From: Candidatus Bathyarchaeota archaeon
GTDB lineage: Archaea; Thermoproteota; Bathyarchaeia; Bathyarchaeales; Bathycorpusculaceae
Length of the DNA: 64,000 nt
Assembly: GCA_026014465.1 (NCBI GenBank)
Contig: JAOZID010000010.1
Span: 588,288 to 652,287, forward strand
Direction: 5' to 3'
The notes below the pieces were generated by a model. The model ran no database searches. It was not told where the DNA came from and saw nothing but the letters and a program-made list of their open reading frames with translations. Shown here one piece after another: positions 50,136-58,403 of this stretch. Each line of letters begins with the position of its first letter. Position 1 is the first letter of the stretch. The translations under genes were made by a program, and so were the position numbers.

Positions 50136-50984
50136 CTACAGAGCACCAACAATGTATGCCAGCAAACCCGTTACGAATAGCATGAGGACGGTTTTTTTGA
50201 TGGCACGGGCTTTTTCGCGTGTGGGGTCTTTGATGAGTAGGGCGGCGCAGGCTACAAGTCCAATGTCGGTTACAAGCACGAAGGGCACAAACCAGACCGA
50301 AACCAAGCCTAACAGCCACGTAACAGGTGTCAAAGCCACTGCAGAAACGTAGAACAGGGCGGCGGTGAGGGCAGCGGTTTTTTCTCCGTAGCGAACGGCT
50401 AAGGTTTTTACGTTTTCGGCGGCGTCGCCTTTTACGTCTACGATGCCTTTGGTTATTTCCCTGCCCGTGTTAGACAAAAACGCCAAGGATGCAAAGAACA
50501 AGACGTTGAGGCCTACGGTGCCTACGACGGTTACGCTGCCGTAGATGAAGGGTATGGCTACGCATGCGCTGACCAAAAAGTTGCCTGGCAAGCCGCTTCG
50601 TTTTCCCACGGTAAGGTATGTGGCGGTGATTAGCAGGGAGGCGGCGGCGACGGCAAAGCATAGCAGGCTTACAAGCAAAGAGAAAGCAAACCCTGTGGCT
50701 GATAAGATTCCGACGAACAGGAGGGCTTGGTTTGGGGTGATGGTGCCGCTGGGGATGGGACGTTGGGGTTCGTTGATGGCGTCGATTTTGCGGTCGTAGT
50801 AGTCGTTTATGGTCATGGCGGCGGCGCAAAGCAGAAAACCTGTACAAAAACCGAAAGTGATGTTTAGGTAGTTGCCTTGTAGTTGTTGGGGGCTCGCTAA
50901 GAGTGCGCCGACGAAGACTGCAAAGCCCATCATTGCACAGTTGACTGGACGCATCAAATGTACAAAGCCGCTTGTTTTGTTCAT
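50136..50984 (-). CDS. ubiA: UbiA-family prenyltransferase, probable DGGGP synthase
   Basis: This 282-residue integral membrane enzyme has about nine helices. The first Asp motif is AAAMTINDYYDRKIDAINEP (NDxxDxxxD) and the second is KGIVDVKGDAAENVKTLAVR (DxxGD). RPIPSGTITPNQA follows motif one, as in archaeal digeranylgeranylglyceryl phosphate synthase, which adds the second isoprenoid chain to archaeal lipids. Length and motif spacing fit that subgroup, though other UbiA members (quinone or haem prenylation) share them. It is a single gene. Confidence 0.85.
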   Translation of the reverse strand: MNKTSGFVHLMRPVNCAMMGFAVFVGALLASPQQLQGNYLNITFGFCTGFLLCAAAMTINDYYDRKIDAINEPQRPIPSGTITPNQALLFVGILSATGFAFSLLVSLLCFAVAAASLLITATYLTVGKRSGLPGNFLVSACVAIPFIYGSVTVVGTVGLNVLFFASLAFLSNTGREITKGIVDVKGDAAENVKTLAVRYGEKTAALTAALFYVSAVALTPVTWLLGLVSVWFVPFVLVTDIGLVACAALLIKDPTREKARAIKKTVLMLFVTGLLAYIVGAL

Positions 50985-51132
50985 GCCCTAAACCTGCGCT
51001 GTTATCTTCTATGTTAAAGCTTCAGGCTATAAAGATTCACCACGCCAAGCCCTCTGTAGAGGGGGGTTTGGATAAGCGGTATGTAAGATAGCGTAACGTT
51101 TTAAGGCGGCTGTAGGCTTTTTTTAAAGTGGT

Positions 51133-51549
51133 ATGGTAAACAGCAGTAATGCATCTAAGAAGAGTCAGGCGATAAGGGTTTTGTTAATTATTGCCGGGAC
51201 TATCTGCTTGGTAATAGGAACCGTTGGCATATTCTTGCCTATTTTGCCCACTACACCTTTGTTGCTTCTTGCTGCGGCTTGTTATGTTCGCAGTTCCCCA
51301 CGGCTCTACAAATGGCTACTCAACAACAGGTGGTTTGGAGAGTACATCAAAAACTACCGCGAAGGCAAAGGCATCCCCATGAAAACCAAGATTGGAGCAG
51401 TAACGCTTCTGTGGGTTACCATAGTTTACTCGGCGTTTTTTGTTACGCAGGTCTTGGCAATACAGTTGGTCTTGCTGGTTATAGCAGTAGGCGTCAGCAC
51501 CCACATCATACGGTTACCCACGTTCAAAAAAGGCATCTCACACGTTTGA
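51133..51549 (+). CDS. DUF454 (YbaN-type) membrane protein
   Basis: This 138-residue protein has the DUF454 signature: an N-terminal helix (VLLIIAGTICLVIGTVGIFL), then PILPTTPLLLLAAACYVRSS, LYKWLLNNRWFGEYIKNYRE with the following GKGIPMKTKIGAVTLLW, and two C-terminal helices (SAFFVTQVLAIQLVLLVIAV). The G-x-FLPILPTTPFLLLA part is almost invariant in this family. The function is unknown; YbaN in bacteria sits near purine and repair genes. It is a single gene with no clear operon partner here. Confidence 0.92.
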   Translation: MVNSSNASKKSQAIRVLLIIAGTICLVIGTVGIFLPILPTTPLLLLAAACYVRSSPRLYKWLLNNRWFGEYIKNYREGKGIPMKTKIGAVTLLWVTIVYSAFFVTQVLAIQLVLLVIAVGVSTHIIRLPTFKKGISHV

Positions 51550-51641
51550 AACACCTTTTTGCACAGAAAATTTTGCAGAAGGCAGTATTGGAAGGTTTAA
51601 TACATGCCGCACATGAGTAGTAACATTCACGGTGAATTCTT

Positions 51642-52937
51642 TTGGAGAAAGGTCATGCCACGTTAGCTGGGGACAACTATAGCCCTGATAAAATCCGCGT
51701 GATAATTCCTATAGGCGGAAAAGCCACCCGACTCTTACCTATGACTGCAGAAACCAGCAAAGCCTGCCTTCGACTCCTCAACAGGCCTTTGGTAGAGTTT
51801 TCGCTTTTGCAGCTTGCCAATCAGGGCGTACGCAACTTCATTTTCGGCGTAAAAGGTTACACTAACTACCGTGACGTGTATGATTATTTTGAGTCAGGCA
51901 TAGGGTTTAGTGCCCGATATAACATCGAACCCCGCATTCACATCAAGTATCAACCAAACGTTGACGACGTGGGCAGCGCGGATTCTGCAAGGATAAACAT
52001 GGATTACTACAGCATTGACAGCCCCGTTTTTGCAGTTCAGGGCGATAATATTTTTGACATAAACGTGCAAGAGCTCATCCAGTTCCACCGTGACAAGGGC
52101 GCCGCGATGACCATTGTGCTTCGTGAAGTCGATAACGTGGAAGGTTTGGGGATAGCGGATATAGACAAGAACAGCCGCATCTGCCGTTTCGTAGAAAAAC
52201 CCATGCCCAAAGATGCACCCAGCAACTTAGCTAACACAGGCTTATACGTGGTTTCCCCCGAAGTCAAAAAAATCTTTAGAGAAAAAGGCGTCCAAGACAT
52301 AGTGGAAACCAAAAACCGATTAGACTTTGGCTACGACTTTATCCCGTACATGACAAAAACCAACCGCCCCGTGTACGGTTACACCTTGAAGGGAAGCTGG
52401 TTTGACGTGGGCACTCCTAAGAATTATTTGGAAGCCATGAAGAAACTGTTGCACGGAGGCTTTAGCATGCTTAAGGATTTTGGAGGCAGAATCAGCCCTG
52501 ACAAAAACATCTGGGTCCAAGGAGAAAGCGGCGAAGCCGAAAAACGCAGGCAACTAATCGTACAAAAAATCAGAGAAGGAAAAATCGAAATCGAAGGCGC
52601 CGTTCTCATAGGCAGACACTGCCAAATAGAAGATGGCGTACGAATATCCAACTCATGCATTGACAATTACACTAAAATCGGCAAATGCACAACAATAGAG
52701 AACTCAGCCATCATGGACCGCGCCACTATAGGAGAAAAAGCTGAAGTCCGAGACAGCATAATCGGCAGACATACCACCATACAGTCAACCACCCAAAACC
52801 CCACGAAAGTAAGCCAAATATCAGTAATCTCTGATGACATCATCATAGCAGAAGGCAGCACCGTAACAGCCTCAAAAATATATCCTCACCAAAAAGTACG
52901 CGGCGAATTCACTGAGCAAATAATAATGAGTGTCTAA
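51642..52937 (+). CDS. Sugar-1-phosphate nucleotidyltransferase with left-handed beta-helix
   Basis: This 431-residue protein starts with TTG at 51642 behind GGTGA. The N-terminal Rossmann-like domain has IPIGGKATRLLPMTAETSKA (GGxATRL...K), the Mg-site region VFAVQGDNIFDINVQELIQF and FVEKPMPKDAPSNLANTGLY. The C-terminal part (about 320-431) is a hexapeptide-type beta-helix with IEGAVLIGRHCQIEDGVRIS and repeated I-G/A-x-x units. It makes an NDP-sugar from sugar 1-phosphate; whether glucose, mannose or N-acetylglucosamine is not resolved. The archaeal two-domain layout fits GlmU-like or mannose-1-phosphate guanylyltransferase-like enzymes. Confidence 0.88.
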   Translation: MEKGHATLAGDNYSPDKIRVIIPIGGKATRLLPMTAETSKACLRLLNRPLVEFSLLQLANQGVRNFIFGVKGYTNYRDVYDYFESGIGFSARYNIEPRIHIKYQPNVDDVGSADSARINMDYYSIDSPVFAVQGDNIFDINVQELIQFHRDKGAAMTIVLREVDNVEGLGIADIDKNSRICRFVEKPMPKDAPSNLANTGLYVVSPEVKKIFREKGVQDIVETKNRLDFGYDFIPYMTKTNRPVYGYTLKGSWFDVGTPKNYLEAMKKLLHGGFSMLKDFGGRISPDKNIWVQGESGEAEKRRQLIVQKIREGKIEIEGAVLIGRHCQIEDGVRISNSCIDNYTKIGKCTTIENSAIMDRATIGEKAEVRDSIIGRHTTIQSTTQNPTKVSQISVISDDIIIAEGSTVTASKIYPHQKVRGEFTEQIIMSV

Positions 52938-52947
52938 ACCGCAAACG

Positions 52948-53502
52948 CTACGCTTTAAACCACTTAAAAATCAGATACTTCACTTTTTCTTCACCCAACC
53001 CGGGCACCGCAATAATGAACCGTTTACGGACGGTAGTTGCTAATCTGCCTGCTTTGACAATTTCAGTGGCGGATATGTCTGAGCCGGGGGTTTTGACAGA
53101 AACCATGTAGGGCGCGTGTTCTATGCCTGGGCCGTATTTGTAGACGGCGAAGTCGCAGCCGAATTTGATGCCGGGGGTTACGATTAAGCCGCTGTCTCTT
53201 AGGTCTTGGTAGACGACGTATTTTTGGTCGAATTCGTCGTAGAGTTGTTTGGCTTTTTGTTTGAGTTTTTTTAGGGTGACCTTTTTTTCGGAGTCCTCAT
53301 AGACGGTTATGAGGTTTTTTTCGGTGAGGTAGACGCCTTCCATCAAATCTAAAATTAGGGGGACGGAGAATTCGGGGATTTTGGGTTTGGCTATGCCGAT
53401 GGGTTTGCCGTAGTAGCCGTTTTTGTAGAGTTGGGAGCCTTGTGTGGAGTCCCAGACGACCAGAAAGTTTTCAAGCAACTCTACAGGGATTTTCTGGGAC
53501 AT
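52948..53502 (-). CDS. endA: tRNA-splicing endonuclease
   Basis: This 184-residue archaeal EndA of the short homotetramer-type size has an N-terminal domain of about 75 residues and a C-terminal catalytic domain with the triad Tyr121 or Tyr123 and His129 in DFAVYKYGPGIEHAPYMVSV and Lys160 in AGRLATTVRKRFIIAV. It cuts both strands of bulge-helix-bulge RNA. Substrates visible in this window are the tRNA-Leu and tRNA-Ser precursors and the cbf5 pre-mRNA at 56636-57698. Whether it acts alone or with a second subunit, as in TACK archaea with broad specificity, cannot be seen here. Confidence 0.94.
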   Translation of the reverse strand: MSQKIPVELLENFLVVWDSTQGSQLYKNGYYGKPIGIAKPKIPEFSVPLILDLMEGVYLTEKNLITVYEDSEKKVTLKKLKQKAKQLYDEFDQKYVVYQDLRDSGLIVTPGIKFGCDFAVYKYGPGIEHAPYMVSVKTPGSDISATEIVKAGRLATTVRKRFIIAVPGLGEEKVKYLIFKWFKA

Positions 53503-53518
53503 GAAGGCTTTTCACTTC

Positions 53519-54178
53519 TCACATGATAAAGGAGAGCACCCGCACGGCGTCAGCGGCGTCTTCGGCTTTATCTGCCGAGTTCTCCATTAACTGAAGCACA
53601 TCTTTCATCAAAAACATAGCAGGCAAATCCATCTTGCTGCTAAGAACCTTGATAGCTAAATCACGGTACTTATCATCCACCACGCGCTCTGCAATCTCCA
53701 CGTCCTTAGCTTTCTCCAAAGTCTTCAAGGAACCATACGTTAGAACCATCATGGTTTCCCTAAGCTTAAGCACCGCATCCAAAACCGCGTCTGCAAGACC
53801 CTGCAAATCCGCTTTGATTTCCACGGGAACATTCCATTTATGCTCAAGTATCTGCAACAGGTAAAACGCTATACCCTCGGAGAAGTCTGCGATTTCGCTG
53901 GTTAAATTGGTGAAACGCAAAAAGTCTTCGCGGCTTATGAGTATGGCGCCGATTTCAGCAAGCTCGGTTGACACCATTTGCCTTGCGGTGATGACTTCTT
54001 CTTCGCCTTTTTTGATTTCGCTAAACAGTTGCCTAGCGCTTTCTTTGTCGCCGCTGGCGAAGTGATCAACCATCTGGGGGATTTTTCTGGTGACCTCCAA
54101 CACCTTGCGTAAATTATCCTGACAAGCACTTAACGCCTTGCGCTTAACACGTTGTTCTGTTTCCGCTGGAAGTACCAA
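53519..54178 (-). CDS. DUF47/PhoU-like helical protein
   Basis: This 219-residue all-helical protein shows the DUF47 (PhoU-related) pattern: EVTRKIPQMVDHFASGDKES at the N terminus, then EEEVITARQMVSTELAEIGA, REDFLRFTNLTSEIADFSEG and near the end FLMKDVLQLMENSADKAEDA followed by ADAVRVLSFIM. In many archaea such proteins are coded beside phosphate (Pit) transporters and help regulate them. No transporter is adjacent here; the gene lies 16 nt upstream of endA on the same strand, so the two may share a transcript. Function is inferred by family. Confidence 0.85.
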   Translation of the reverse strand: MVLPAETEQRVKRKALSACQDNLRKVLEVTRKIPQMVDHFASGDKESARQLFSEIKKGEEEVITARQMVSTELAEIGAILISREDFLRFTNLTSEIADFSEGIAFYLLQILEHKWNVPVEIKADLQGLADAVLDAVLKLRETMMVLTYGSLKTLEKAKDVEIAERVVDDKYRDLAIKVLSSKMDLPAMFLMKDVLQLMENSADKAEDAADAVRVLSFIM

Positions 54179-54256
54179 ATCCTATTTCCCATCCAATATT
54201 TTCGTTGATTTCTGCAACTTGTAGTGCATAGGTAGATTAAAAAAGCTAACTACTCG

Positions 54257-56029
54257 TCACTCCAATAAAGTCCCTAAATCTTCGAAAACTATCTTGTTTT
54301 GGAAGTACTTGTGTAAGAGTTCAGGCAAATCTTCGATTCTGCTTCGGACTTGCTGCCAAGAGTCACGGCAACGAATGGTTACGGTGCCTTCCTTGAGGGT
54401 TTGGTAGTCCACGGTTATGCCCAAGGGTATGCCTGCTTCGTCAGCGCGCGCATAGCGTCTGCCAATCGAACCAGTTTCATCCAGTTCAGCTGAGAAACCC
54501 TCCTGAGTTAGCTGTCTTTGAAGCTCCACTGCTTTCTTGTCTAAGCCGTCCTTGCTCATCAAAGGGTAAATACCCAACTGCACAGGCGCAATACCCCGCG
54601 GAAAACTCATCACAACACGATCATCCTTCATGCCATACGCGTACTCCAAGGCAACATAAAACAGGCGGTCAGAACCAAAACTGGGCTCCACCACATGAGG
54701 AACAAAACGTTTCCCACGCACCAACACTTTTTGCTTGACAATTTCCACGTGCTCAGGCAACACCTTATAGTCGCCCGCCATGTAGAAACCATCGTTTTTG
54801 AGCGCCGCCTCAACCGTTGCGGGGTCTGCTTTGAACAGCAGTTCACCGACTTTTCCTGCTTCTTTTTTGAAGGCGGGTCCAAGCTTTGCCATTACGGGTT
54901 TTGCTACGAACTGCTCGGTTTCGATGGGTGTTGGGTATTCTTTGAAGACACGCATGTCGGCGCCGCTGGCTTTTGTGTGGCAGTTTAAATCGAAGTCGGT
55001 GCGGTAGGCGTGTCCTGAAACTTCGGTCCAGCCCCAACGTTCCAGCAAGACTTCTTGGTCAAAGCTTTGGCTGGAATAGTGCGCTTTTTCCCAAGGCAGT
55101 TTTTCGATGAAACGCTGCTTTTCTTGGGGTACGCCAATTTGGGTTAGGAGCCGTTTTGCCATAGCCATAAAGAACGCCTGCCACTCGGAGAGCACGATTT
55201 TTTGCTCCAAAGCCTGACGAACCGTAACCAGAACGGTTTCTTCACTTTCTTTTAGCCGCGCTTCTCCTAGCAGGATAGGCAAAACCTCATCTTGCACATC
55301 GCAAAGCAGCGGGCAGCAGGGTTCTTCAGGGTCAAAAAAGAACTCCAAATCGCAAATCGTGAATTCACGCAACCTAATCAAGCCTTGGCGCGGCGAGATT
55401 TCGTTTCGCAGGGCGTGCCCGATTTGTATGACTCCAAAGGGCAGTTTTTCGCGGGCGGCTGCGTAGAGCCTGTTGAACTCAACAAAGATGCTTTGGGCGG
55501 CTTCGGGTCGTCCGTAGCCTGTGGCACCTGAGTAAGGTCCAATCGTAGTTATGAACATGGTTAAGAACTGCTGGGGAGAGCCGAAGGTTCCGCCGCAGTC
55601 GGGGCAGGTTATCGCGTTTGTTTCGATGGCTTGCTGAACTTCTTGAAGCGTCATTTTTTCAGCTTCAGTGCAGGATATGTTAGCGAACTCCAGTAGCAGA
55701 TGGTCGGCGCGGAAGCGTTTATTGCATTTGACACATTCCACCATGGGCTCTTTGAAGTGGTCAACGTGACCTGACGCCTCAAACACTTTCCCAGGCGTAA
55801 TAACAGAAGACTCCATCTCCATAATGCCCGTCTGCTTAACAAAAAGCTCCCGCAACTTATTCTCAATATTCTGTTTTAGGCGCGTCCCCAAAGGACCATA
55901 CGCTACAAAACCGCCAACGCCACCGTAAATCTCGTAAGAATTCCAAAAAAAGCCCCTGCGCCGGGCTAACTCGTTAATTGCCGTAAACTTATCACACACA
56001 GACTTGTCACACTTGACTTCATCGCTCAT
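54257..56029 (-). CDS. glyS: Glycyl-tRNA synthetase (archaeal/eukaryal type)
   Basis: This 590-residue class II alpha2-type GlyRS has motif 1 region GGVGGFVAYGPLGTRLKQNI, motif 2 ALRNEISPRQGLIRLREFTI (R-E-F) and motif 3 SFGSDRLFYVALEYAYG. An insertion carries CVKCNKRFRADHLL and TCPDCGGTFG (two CxxC), a probable zinc site. The C-terminal anticodon domain begins near APVQLGIYPLMSKDGLDKKA. It charges tRNA-Gly. The gene is divergent from the L14e gene; the 262-bp gap between them holds copy 2 of the dispersed C-tract element. Confidence 0.96.
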   Translation of the reverse strand: MSDEVKCDKSVCDKFTAINELARRRGFFWNSYEIYGGVGGFVAYGPLGTRLKQNIENKLRELFVKQTGIMEMESSVITPGKVFEASGHVDHFKEPMVECVKCNKRFRADHLLLEFANISCTEAEKMTLQEVQQAIETNAITCPDCGGTFGSPQQFLTMFITTIGPYSGATGYGRPEAAQSIFVEFNRLYAAAREKLPFGVIQIGHALRNEISPRQGLIRLREFTICDLEFFFDPEEPCCPLLCDVQDEVLPILLGEARLKESEETVLVTVRQALEQKIVLSEWQAFFMAMAKRLLTQIGVPQEKQRFIEKLPWEKAHYSSQSFDQEVLLERWGWTEVSGHAYRTDFDLNCHTKASGADMRVFKEYPTPIETEQFVAKPVMAKLGPAFKKEAGKVGELLFKADPATVEAALKNDGFYMAGDYKVLPEHVEIVKQKVLVRGKRFVPHVVEPSFGSDRLFYVALEYAYGMKDDRVVMSFPRGIAPVQLGIYPLMSKDGLDKKAVELQRQLTQEGFSAELDETGSIGRRYARADEAGIPLGITVDYQTLKEGTVTIRCRDSWQQVRSRIEDLPELLHKYFQNKIVFEDLGTLLE

Positions 56030-56113
56030 CTAATACGACCCTTTTTAAGCTTAACAACCCCTAAGAAATTAAAGCTTACTAACCCCCAACACAAAACCCA
56101 CCAAAACAAACCC

Positions 56114-56191
56114 ACCACACAGCCAAAAGACCCCCCCCCTCCCCCTATGGTTTCTGCATGCAATTAAAATTAGCATCCTATAGGTTGGTGT
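56114..56191 (+). repeat. Dispersed intergenic element, copy 2
   Basis: ACCACACAGCCAAAA leads into a pure C tract (CCCCCCCCCTCCCCC) and then the conserved core 56151-56191 (TTTCTGCATG to TAGGTTGGTGT), matching 27581-27621 at 35 of 41 positions. It lies about 100 nt before the L14e start and upstream of the TATA-like CTTAAATATG (about 56228), so it is not the core promoter. Confidence 0.6.
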
Positions 56192-56291
56192 GGGTTGGGT
56201 TGTGGTTTTGTTGTTTGGTGGTTGGTGTATGTTATGCTTAAATATGCGCTTGGTTTTTTTATTATTTGTTTGATTTAGGAGACTTAGTAGG

Positions 56292-56567
56292 ATGCCCGCA
56301 GTTGAAGTTGGTAGGATTTGTGCGAAGTCGCTTGGCCGTGAGGCTGGTAAGAAGTGCGTGATTGTTGATGTTATGGACAAAAGCTTTGTTGTTGTGACTG
56401 GTCCTAAGAAGGTTACTGGCGTTAAGCGTAGACGTGTTAACGTGAATCACATAACCATCTTTGAGGACAAAGTTGACATCAAGAAGGGCGCTTCTGACGA
56501 GGACGTTGCACAAGTCTTGGAAGCCGCTGGTAAAACCCAAGAAATGCAGCAGCCAGCAAAACCTTAA
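56292..56567 (+). CDS. rpl14e: 50S ribosomal protein L14e
   Basis: This 91-residue protein opens MPAVEVGRICAKSLGREAGK, continues KCVIVDVMDKSFVVVTGPKK and VTGVKRRRVNVNHITIFEDK, a complete KOW/SH3-like L14e domain found only in archaea and eukaryotes. A GGAGAC site precedes ATG 56292. It lies 68 nt upstream of cbf5, the usual archaeal neighbourhood (L14e, then Cbf5), so the two are probably one transcript. The C-terminal tail (EDVAQVLEAAGKTQEMQQPA) is slightly long for the family. Confidence 0.95.
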   Translation: MPAVEVGRICAKSLGREAGKKCVIVDVMDKSFVVVTGPKKVTGVKRRRVNVNHITIFEDKVDIKKGASDEDVAQVLEAAGKTQEMQQPAKP

Positions 56568-56635
56568 CCGCCCAAATTAACTTTTATATTTCCCTGCAAT
56601 TCTTTTTTCACACTCAAAGGAGAACCAAACAGCTT

Positions 56636-57698
56636 ATGCCCCGAACTCTTCCCCCCTGGGAAAAGAAACATGAACTGCTGGTGAAAAACGAGGACACCAC
56701 CGACCACAAATATGGACACGCCCCCCACATGCGCCCCCCGCAAGAGTACATCAACCACGGCGTAATAAACCTCAACAAACCCGCTGGACCCACCAGCCAC
56801 GAGGTCGCCGCGTGGACAAAAAAACTCTTGCAGTTAACCGTCATCGGTCACGGCGGGACCCTAGAGACATAGCCACACAAGCGGGCTACGTCAGGGACAT
56901 CCCAAAGTGACAGGGGTTTTGCCCGTAACCATAGGGGACTCTACGAAGATTGTACAGGCACTACTGTACAGCGGCAAAGAATACATCTGCGTTATGAAAC
57001 TCCATGGCGATGTTGCTGAAAGCAAAGTCCGCATTGTGCTCAAAGAGTTTGAAGACGAGATTTATCAGCGTCCACCCCTGCGCAGTTCCGTTAAACGCCA
57101 AGTCCGCACCCGCCGAATTTACTACAACGACTTCATAGAAATGAATGGCAGAAACGTGCTCTTCCGCGTCGCATGCGAAGGCGGCACCTACATCCGAAAA
57201 CTCTGCTACGACGTAGGCGAAATCCTTGGTGTGGGCGGGCACATGCAGGAACTGCGTCGTTCTCGTGCGGGACCCTTTAGCGAGGATAGCAAAACCCATG
57301 TAAGCCTGCACGATGTGGCTTACTACTTTAATGAGTGGCAACAAACCCAAGACCCCAAACACCTGCGCAGCTTCATAGAACCCATGGAGAACGCCTTGGA
57401 ACTTTTGCCTAAACTATTTGTTAGGGACTCCGCGGTTGACGCATTGTGCCACGGAGCCAACTTGGGCGCGCCTGGAGTGCTAAAGGTTCAAGACGGCATA
57501 GCCAAAGACGACGTCGTCGCGATTTTCACGTTAAAAGGCGAAGCCGTAGCTTTAGCCAAAGCCAAACTGGTCAGCGAAGAAATCATGAACGCCAACCACG
57601 GCACAGTTGCCACGTTAGAACGTGTTTTGATGCCTCGCGGCACGTACCCCAAAGTCTGGAAGGGGGTCACAGCGGATGAGCAAAAAAAGCCGCGTTGA
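56636..57698 (+). CDS. cbf5: tRNA/rRNA pseudouridine synthase Cbf5, split by a BHB intron
   Basis: The coding sequence is 56636-56864 joined to 56899-57698 (342 residues). Exon 1 gives the archaeal N terminus (ELLVKNEDTTDHKYG) and GVINLNKPAGPTSHEVAAW, ending at GHGGTL. Read straight on, it stops within three codons. Removing the 34-nt BHB intron restores GHGGTLDPKVTGVLPV, the universal catalytic motif, and Asp77, the catalytic residue, is coded by G of exon 1 plus AT of exon 2. The TruB fold continues to about 255 and a PUA domain follows (KLFVRDSAVDALCHGANLGA). It acts with L7Ae, Nop10, Gar1 and H/ACA guide RNAs on rRNA. It overlaps the methyltransferase gene by 23 bp. Confidence 0.95.
56865..56898 (+). 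other. BHB intron of cbf5 pre-mRNA (34 nt)
   Basis: Outer helix is GGGA (56855-56858) with TCCC (56900-56903). Central helix is CCCT (56859-56862) with AGGG (56893-56896). Bulges are AGA (56863-56865) and ACA (56897-56899), each cut after the second base. Inner helix is GACATAGCC with GGCTACGTC (eight of nine paired, one A-C mismatch). The splice gives CTAG-ATCCC, restoring Leu-Asp-Pro. This is a strict hBHBh motif for EndA. Confidence 0.93.
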
Positions 57699-58293
57699 AC
57701 ACTACTACACCGAGCAACCCACCGCCCCCGCGCGGTACGGCATAATCCAAACCACCCTGCGAGGTATACCTTTCGAGTTTTTGACGGCTTCAGGCGTTTT
57801 TAGCACAAGGCAAATCGACGCAGGCACCCGCATCTTCATAGAAAATATGCAGCTCCCCCAAACAGGAACCGTCCTTGATGTCGGATGCGGATACGGAGCC
57901 ATAGGCATAACCGCTGCAAAACTCAACTCTGACCTGCAAGTAGTTCTAACCGACATCAACCAACGCGCCGTCCAACTAGCAAGGCAAAACGCGCAGAAAA
58001 ACCACGTCCGCAACGTAAAAGCCAAACACGGCAACCTCTACGCGCCCGTCCAAGACCAACACTTTGACTGCGTGCTTTCAAACCCGCCCGTAAGCGCAGG
58101 CATGGAAACCGTACAAACCATCATACTGCAAGCCCCCGCCGTTATGAACCCCAATGCTACCTTGCAAATGGTTGTGCGTTCCAAAATCGGCAAAAAAACC
58201 CTTCCCGAAACCTTCATGCAGGCATTTGGCAACGTCGAGGTGCTGGCTATCAAAAGCGGCTACCGCGTGTTGATGGCAAAGAATTGCCTGTAA
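57676..58293 (+). CDS. Class I methyltransferase, RsmC-like small domain
   Basis: This 205-residue protein starts at ATG 57676 inside the end of cbf5 (23-bp overlap). The N-terminal part reads HYYTEQPTAPARYGIIQTTL then FEFLTASGVFSTRQIDAGTR, as in the MTS (methyltransferase small) family, followed by SAM motif TVLDVGCGYGAIGITAAKL and the catalytic DCVLSNPPVSAGMETV (NPP). NPP with FSTRQID-like entry is typical of 16S rRNA guanine-N2 methyltransferases (RsmC) and their archaeal relatives. It is likely an rRNA or tRNA guanine methyltransferase, in keeping with its link to cbf5. Confidence 0.9.
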   Translation: MSKKSRVEHYYTEQPTAPARYGIIQTTLRGIPFEFLTASGVFSTRQIDAGTRIFIENMQLPQTGTVLDVGCGYGAIGITAAKLNSDLQVVLTDINQRAVQLARQNAQKNHVRNVKAKHGNLYAPVQDQHFDCVLSNPPVSAGMETVQTIILQAPAVMNPNATLQMVVRSKIGKKTLPETFMQAFGNVEVLAIKSGYRVLMAKNCL

Positions 58294-58403
58294 ATGTTGG
58301 TTTTGCAGGTTTGCGCTGCTGGTTGTATGTTTAATATGGGGTTAAGTGAAGCTTGAAATAGGTTTAGTGCATAATTTAGCTGTGTGTAGGGGGCGGTGAA
58401 TCC

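Noticed and set aside
56636-56910. cbf5 as a frameshifted pseudogene
   Set aside because: The break coincides exactly with a perfect BHB fold and excision restores the conserved catalytic motif and frame, so it is an intron.
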